From the NCBI GenBank assembly GCA_001579985.1, contig LRSR01005685.1:1-23169 (forward strand): DNA of 23,169 bases, given 5' to 3'. This document shows positions 21,501-23,169 of the stretch, one piece after another. The notes beneath the pieces were generated by a model, which worked only from the letters and a program-made list of their open reading frames with translations, was not told the DNA's origin and did no database searches. Every line of letters begins with the position of its first letter. Position 1 is the stretch's first letter. The translations under genes were made by a program, and so were the position numbers. This DNA is from Hypsibius dujardini. Its lineage: Eukaryota > Tardigrada > Eutardigrada > Parachela > Hypsibiidae.

Positions 21501-22031
21501 GTCTGGAAGTTCTGGTTCCAGGGTGGCCCATTCCAGGGTACGGGAAAGTCAAGTGGCCCATTCCAGAGCCCTTCCCTCATACGTGAAGCTGAACATACCC
21601 CTAATGGAGAATTCTCAGCAATAAAAAAAATCTTAACATATTAAAGTTAAGGTAACCTTACCTTAATGATACCTTTTTGGAGTGCCGCTCGGTGGTCTTC
21701 ATTTTTCCACGTCCCGAAGGCCCGTGTGCCGCTGACGAACGTCAATATGATGTCGGGGGAACTCAACGCGAACTGTTTCACTGCAGCCGCCGCAATTTCC
21801 GGCAAATTCACCGCGTCATCATTGGGAACAACAACGAATGGTTTTGACTGCAAAACAAACAAAAAATAATAAAAAAGCAGTTCATCTTCGTCCTCGTGCC
21901 TTCGTATTTGTATTTTCGTCTTTATGCCTGCAATCAAAACAGGAGTTTTCAAGCAATCTCACCGTCCAGGTACTTGATCGATCTCTTGAACTGGAACCAC
22001 CAGCGGTGTTCGGTGTCACTTCCGATTCCAT
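11215..22031 (-). CDS. TRPM-family cation channel, 18 exons
   Basis: TRPM channels are tetrameric plasma-membrane cation channels. The joined exons total 3609 nt (1202 aa plus stop), close to short TRPMs (about 1100-1200 aa). Domains in order: N-terminal SLOG/MHR region (about 24-500) with the KGIIK, ETWIL and DPSHTHFIFV blocks; ankyrin-like helical region (about 500-700); S1 (about 800-820, after the FWRKVYYLWSAP block); S2 (828-843); S3 (863-879); S4 (895-911); S5 (927-955); pore (966-1012); S6 (1019-1043); TRP helix with FKYQRY (1057-1062) and the RSALPPPL block; C-terminal coiled coil (about 1125-1190). No NUDT9-H or alpha-kinase domain follows. All 17 junctions agree in phase. The start ATG has a TGA 48 nt upstream in frame. 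The N-terminus is about 100 aa shorter than usual. Channel-type subfamily, selectivity and gating are not assigned; several pore residues are unusual. Confidence 0.92.
11459..11803 (-). CDS. TRPM exon 17 (TRP helix)
   Basis: KVKEDAEYIFKYQRY matches the TRP helix xVWKYQRY, followed by SALPPPLSVVGYLFDWIVAC (family VLPPPLIILSHIVSLFCC). The donor AAAAA/GTTAGA is weak. If unspliced, translation would end at 11425-11427 ten residues later. The first bases of this exon and its acceptor are duplicated in the preceding intron. Confidence 0.9.
11776..12132. repeat. Tandem duplication covering an exon 17 boundary
   Basis: 11776-11935 and 11951-12132 are diverged copies with an offset of about 175 bp. 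Both contain CTTGACTTTGA, GCATGAAAAATGCAG and GGATAAAAAAT. The first copy includes the real start of TRPM exon 17 and its splice acceptor, so the second carries a decoy acceptor plus about 30 nt of pseudo-exon. Confidence 0.75.
12643..12813 (-). CDS. TRPM exon 16 (pore loop, S6)
   Basis: 56 codons from CTCGCAG to CTTCGC/GTAAGT. The pore loop has Cys990, Cys1002 and Cys1012 and an NHS glycosylation sequon at 997; TRPMs usually have a disulfide here. S6 is VISYVLNIQYWIIMRLILMV continuing to ALFA. Confidence 0.92.
12906..13033 (-). CDS. TRPM exon 15 (S5 end, pore helix, filter)
   Basis: Encodes FHRAFFTLFTAFIQEID, the pore helix and selectivity-filter region. It ends in TTA/GTAAGA; the preceding apparent TAG is split by the splice. 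The filter lacks the family's FG-E/Q/N. Confidence 0.92.
13034..13586 (-). other. TRPM intron 14
   Basis: A 553-bp GT-AG intron, AT-rich, with TTTAGTTTT-type low-complexity sequence near 13380-13470. No coding sequence seen. Confidence 0.7.
13587..13723 (-). CDS. TRPM exon 14 (S4, S4-S5 linker, S5 start)
   Basis: LLYMYYRMISVFFPMNPDLG then PTLYRIKRMILVDF, matching the family's S4 RLIHIFTVSRNLGP and IIMLQRMLIDVF. Strong splice sites (TTTCAG; CATT/GTGAGT). Confidence 0.93.
14054..14207. repeat. 154-bp inverted repeat in TRPM intron 13
   Basis: 14054-14099 (CTGTATTTCGCGTTAGACAG...) and 14163-14207 (...CTGTCTAACGCGAAAATACAG) are complementary over about 45 bp with a few mismatches. A second, inner palindrome (GCTGTGTGTACGGTGCACACAGC region, about 14131-14153) lies in the loop. 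The AGACGTCTTG palindromes at about 13937-13975 are nearby. Probably a small foldback/MITE; intron 13 spans 13724-14725. Confidence 0.75.
14726..14880 (-). CDS. TRPM exon 13 (S3)
   Basis: Acceptor TTTTACCTAG, donor ACAG/GTCAGT. S3 is IEIVVTIVFVLAAVI. The usual N-x-x-D at the S3 entry is replaced by a basic SIRRRVIE stretch. Confidence 0.85.
15005..15377 (-). CDS. TRPM exon 12 (S1-S2)
   Basis: FWRKVYYLWSAPRTKFWMFQ is a close counterpart of the ITRKFYAFYHAPIVKFWF entry to S1. S1 and S2 follow, the latter with the IELGLR end matching IEKVRE. Donor ACG/GTACGA, before an in-frame TGA. Confidence 0.92.
15464..15507. repeat. ACAG microsatellite in TRPM intron 11
   Basis: Eleven CAGA/ACAG tetranucleotide units, within 14 bp of the exon 11 donor site at 15519-15520; a degenerate extension lies at 15418-15450. 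Confidence 0.9.
15521..15816 (-). CDS. TRPM exon 11
   Basis: FFLAHESCQIWLTRLWEGGI matches the FVAHTCTQMLLSDMWMG pre-S1 block; a hydrophobic stretch (ISALLLFPINFWI) matches the pre-S1 helix. Donor GGTG/GTAAGC. Confidence 0.92.
15898..16214 (-). CDS. TRPM exon 10
   Basis: AMNALMVWAVVMNRFSLAET corresponds to the family's LNELLIWACLMKRQVMARF; the exon runs to KMAYESEN, the counterpart of LKLAVSSR. Donor ACAA/GTACGA. The open frame continues through the 81-bp intron that follows, which can mislead gene finders. Confidence 0.9.
16299..16377. repeat. ACAGAC hexanucleotide microsatellite in TRPM intron 9
   Basis: About 13 near-perfect copies of a 6-bp unit (CAGACA), reaching to within three bases of the exon 9 donor. 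On the minus strand it reads GTATGTCTGTGTCTG..., so the intron's 5' end is made of the repeat. Long Cys-Val and Cys-Leu frames here are an artefact of this tract. Confidence 0.93.
16381..16529 (-). CDS. TRPM exon 9
   Basis: 49 full codons, short helical segment between CTCCACAG and AAAG/GTATGT. The intron after it opens directly into a TGTCTG hexanucleotide tract. Confidence 0.85.
16625..16820 (-). CDS. TRPM exon 8
   Basis: ELFEKALLWLG and DIAVHKFLN match the LEQAMLDAL and VSMHKFLT blocks. The donor is taken as CAAA/GTATGA. A second phase-compatible donor at 16577 would add 16 residues but leave an intron of only 47 bp. Confidence 0.85.
16904..17013 (-). CDS. TRPM exon 7
   Basis: 36 codons including FLLTMKLNRPNLARANVL, the counterpart of LILTLAWDRVDIAKNHVF. 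The acceptor is strong (GTGCTGCAG). The donor TTG/GTTCGT is weak, and other phase-0 GTs lie 3-9 nt upstream, so the last one to three residues are uncertain. Confidence 0.85.
17014..17388 (-). other. TRPM intron 6
   Basis: A 375-bp AT-rich GT-AG intron with no recognisable feature. Confidence 0.7.
17389..17630 (-). CDS. TRPM exon 6
   Basis: Contains LEKFRLDMTKHIGRIFP and a helical stretch ending in DLDSIVLPVIFAAR, matching the family's DIDVAILTALLK segment. Acceptor TTGCAG, donor CTCA/GTAAGC, phase 1. Confidence 0.9.
17742..17967 (-). CDS. TRPM exon 5
   Basis: IPLVAMLVQGDETALDM and VPVLVVKGTGLMADVLAFAF match the VPVVALIFEGG and VPVVVCEGTGRAADLLAY blocks of TRPMs. Two in-frame acceptors 15 nt apart exist (exon start 17967 or 17952). 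Donor AATT/GTAAGA, phase 2. Confidence 0.9.
18063..18600. repeat. 540-bp foldback element in TRPM intron 4
   Basis: The left arm (18063-18240) and right arm (18420-18600) are imperfect inverted copies. CTGATTAGTAGGGC pairs with GCCTACTGATTAGT at the outer ends, GAACCCAAAATTCGGCC pairs with GGCCGAAATTTGGGTTC, and TTTGAAACTTGTGGGGAGT pairs with ACTCCCACAAGTTTCAAA. No open frame of note. Probably a foldback/MITE insertion. Confidence 0.8.
18868..19430. repeat. AT-rich TTTAAAT low-complexity block
   Basis: Many irregular TTTAAATA / AAATATAA motifs (dense at 18868-19035 and 19285-19425) flank a more ordinary segment around 19040-19240. It is part of TRPM intron 4 (17968-19846). The palindromic TTTAAA core makes it largely self-complementary. 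Confidence 0.75.
19847..20000 (-). CDS. TRPM exon 4
   Basis: Begins at a NAGNAG acceptor (CAGCAG), so the exon may start at 20000 or 19997, adding or dropping one Gln. DPSHTHFIFVNG corresponds to the conserved HSHFILVDDG strand. The donor is AACG/GTAAGA. Confidence 0.88.
20540..20935. repeat. TTAGTTT-type degenerate repeat in TRPM intron 3
   Basis: Irregular repetition of ACTAA/TTAGT and TTTAGTTTT motifs on both strands across intron 3 (20001-20964). Similar sequence occurs near 5040-5180, 10900-10930 and 13380-13470, so it looks like a dispersed low-complexity family. Confidence 0.65.
20965..21183 (-). CDS. TRPM exon 3 (SLOG core)
   Basis: 73 codons, phase 0 at both ends (GCTACAG acceptor; CAG/GTCAGC donor). 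ETWILDAGLDYGLSRMIG corresponds to the family's AWILTGGVNTGVxxxxG, and HSVVLMGIT to the CTIGIAPWG strand. Confidence 0.9.
21184..21661 (-). other. TRPM intron 2
   Basis: A 478-bp GT-AG intron. It contains a short direct repeat GTGGCCCATTCCAG (about 21523-21536 and 21552-21565). No exon is seen. Confidence 0.6.
21662..21847 (-). CDS. TRPM exon 2 (SLOG start)
   Basis: 62 codons between TTTTGCAG and AAG/GTAAGG, both phase 0. The KPFVVVP, PDIILTFVSG and KGIIK segments match the opening of the TRPM N-terminal homology region (KYVRLS..., LVISVHGG, KGLIK). Confidence 0.88.
21963..22031 (-). CDS. TRPM exon 1 (start)
   Basis: ATG at 22031-22029 in an AAACATGG context, 23 codons of Ser/Thr-rich sequence, then ACG/GTGAGA. 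It ends in phase 0, which exon 2 requires. An in-frame TGA upstream closes the frame. Another frame through these bases is also open but would hit a stop a few codons into exon 2. Confidence 0.65.
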
Positions 22032-22194
22032 GTTTACGAGCAGCTTGTTCGTTTGGGTTTGTGACGAAGACGCAAGTCAGCATGCAAGTGCAATCTATCA
22101 GTAGAGTAAAACAGTTTCAAATATGAAACTCTTCCAAACGCAAAAATTTGCCCAAACTCTGAGGGACGAACGATTAGAAAATGTGTTCAATTTG

Positions 22195-22219
22195 AGGGAG
22201 AGAGAGAGAGAGAGAGAGC
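22195..22219. repeat. GA dinucleotide tract upstream of TRPM
   Basis: About ten GA units, read as a CT tract on the TRPM strand, about 165 nt upstream of the start codon. It could serve as a polypyrimidine tract for an acceptor (TCGTCCCTCAG lies about 35 bases further on) or as a GAGA-type promoter element. Neither is shown. Confidence 0.8.
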
Positions 22220-22380
22220 AAGCCAACGAAAATGGATCGATGAAAATTTGTCAGCTTAGAAACAGGTATTGGTACTGCGAGGCACCGGGCACTACAGTAA
22301 CATCTCTCATATGTGTGTACCGTTTGTTTACACTCCAGTACAAACATCGTAAATGGAGCTACGGTAAGAGTATAGTATAC

Positions 22381-22577
22381 CTGATGATGATGAGCCCGGT
22401 GACCGAGTTATGGGAAGGTTGTCGGCTGGGAATGTTTCGATAAACCCCAGGCACAAATGCACATCCCAAGGGTTCCCCAAGATCCAAGTCATGTATACCC
22501 TTCACGTTGGATGGGTAACTAAACGCAAACACCATGACGGAAAGTATTCCAAACAGCAGCGCCGTCAACGGTGTCAT
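22381..22577 (-). CDS. Possible first exon of a small secreted or membrane protein
   Basis: ATG at 22577-22575 opens MTPLTALLFGILSVMVFAFS, a typical signal peptide or membrane helix, followed by a YPSNVKGIHDLD segment and more, 65 codons in all, ending at a good donor (CATCAG/GTATAC). The frame also extends upstream to another ATG near 22655. A possible next exon starts after CGTCCCTCAG near 22164 and would stop after about 20 codons. It lies only about 350 bp upstream of the TRPM start on the same strand. No family recognised; a second frame here is also open, so coding status is uncertain. Confidence 0.3.
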
Positions 22578-22659
22578 ACTGTCATCGTACTTTACCAACC
22601 GTACGACGAGGTACCCTTGCCTGTGTTTAACAGCGGCGCGGGCGTGGTTCACCATCAAT

Positions 22660-23169
22660 TGTTGTGCACTTCGTCGTGTAGAGTGAGCGCTCAGGTGGTG
22701 ATGAAACCGGTTTTGGAAAAAGACCGATTCGAGTGTGCAGACCTCGACTCGATGCTGAACATTTCTTCAACGTGTCGTTAGAAACACTGGGTGAAACGGT
22801 CCATTTCATTGGTACTGGTCGCTTTATGTCAGAGGCTCGTTTAGGGCTTATGCTACAAGTTCCCTTCCTCTTCCCCACGTTTTGCCCTTGCCGTTTTGCC
22901 CTTGGTTTTACGAGTGCTGACCAAGATTACTTTGAGCTATCAAAACAGATTTGATCATTTTAGATAGCCTAATTTTGCCTCAATCTTTTAGTGTAAAAAC
23001 CCCGAAGTTTGGACAATGGCCGAATAAATGGTGTGGCTACAGCCCTTGGAGGGAAGATAAAAGTGGGCGTTTTAGTTTTAAATTTGGTCTTCATTCGAGA
23101 AATGCTTAATATTTAGAAACTGAACTTTTTTGTGATGAGGAAACATTTAGGATTTTAAAAAATCAGTCT
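22660..23169. other. Right flank, nothing identified
   Basis: Short overlapping open frames on both strands but no splice context, motif or repeat that I can support. AT-rich toward the end. Confidence 0.4.

Noticed and set aside
21963-22093. A second open frame through TRPM exon 1 (CVFVTNPNEQAARKHG...WWFQFKR)
   Set aside because: It looks protein-like, and its start briefly recalls CutA, but it leaves the donor in phase 1 and meets a stop about ten codons into exon 2, and the rest does not fit CutA.
22123-22443. A plus-strand ORF with an Arg-Glu repeat
   Set aside because: The repeat is a translated GA dinucleotide tract; there is no other support.
1-23169. CRISPR arrays, prokaryotic operons or integrated viral genes
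   Set aside because: No regularly spaced direct repeats with unique spacers, no tightly packed ORFs and no viral hallmark proteins are visible.

Overview
The window is nuclear DNA from a bilaterian invertebrate. It holds spliced genes with GT-AG introns of about 80 bp to 1.9 kb, metazoan signalling domains, abundant microsatellites, foldback elements and AT-rich intron filler. Nothing is prokaryotic: there are no operons, Shine-Dalgarno sites, CRISPR arrays or tRNAs. The presence of a netrin-domain secreted Frizzled-related protein argues against most insects. A flatworm, tardigrade or similar small invertebrate would fit, but the sequence alone does not settle the phylum.

Layout. (1) 1053-1427, minus: an apparent last coding exon of an unidentified cysteine-rich protein. 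(2) 2854-7128, plus: a complete three-exon secreted Frizzled-related protein (sFRP) of 517 aa. It has a signal peptide, a Frizzled cysteine-rich domain with all ten cysteines and an unusual insertion, a Thr-rich linker and a netrin-like (NTR) domain. Exon 2 is read in a different frame from the longest open frame at that place. Intron 2 carries a non-autonomous transposon with 35-bp terminal inverted repeats. (3) 7129-11214: a 4.1-kb convergent intergenic region with a 15-bp minisatellite, a 350-bp foldback element, TTGA repeats and decayed coding-like fragments. (4) 11215-22031, minus: a TRPM-family cation channel that I rebuilt as 18 exons whose splice phases all agree (3609 nt, 1202 aa). 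It runs from an N-terminal SLOG/MHR region through S1-S6 and the TRP helix to a C-terminal coiled coil, with no NUDT9-H or kinase domain. (5) 22381-22577, minus: a possible first exon of a small secreted or membrane protein just upstream of TRPM.

The two main genes are tail to tail and have no evident functional link: one is an extracellular Wnt modulator and the other a membrane cation channel. The most distinctive biology is in the channel. Its pore-filter motif (FTA where TRPMs have FG plus E, Q or N), its S6 and its S3 calcium-site positions all depart from the family pattern. The sFRP also stands out, with a Gln/Met-rich insertion of about 30 residues inside the Wnt-binding domain. Exon boundaries come from reading splice sites by eye against remembered family patterns; no alignment or RNA evidence was available.
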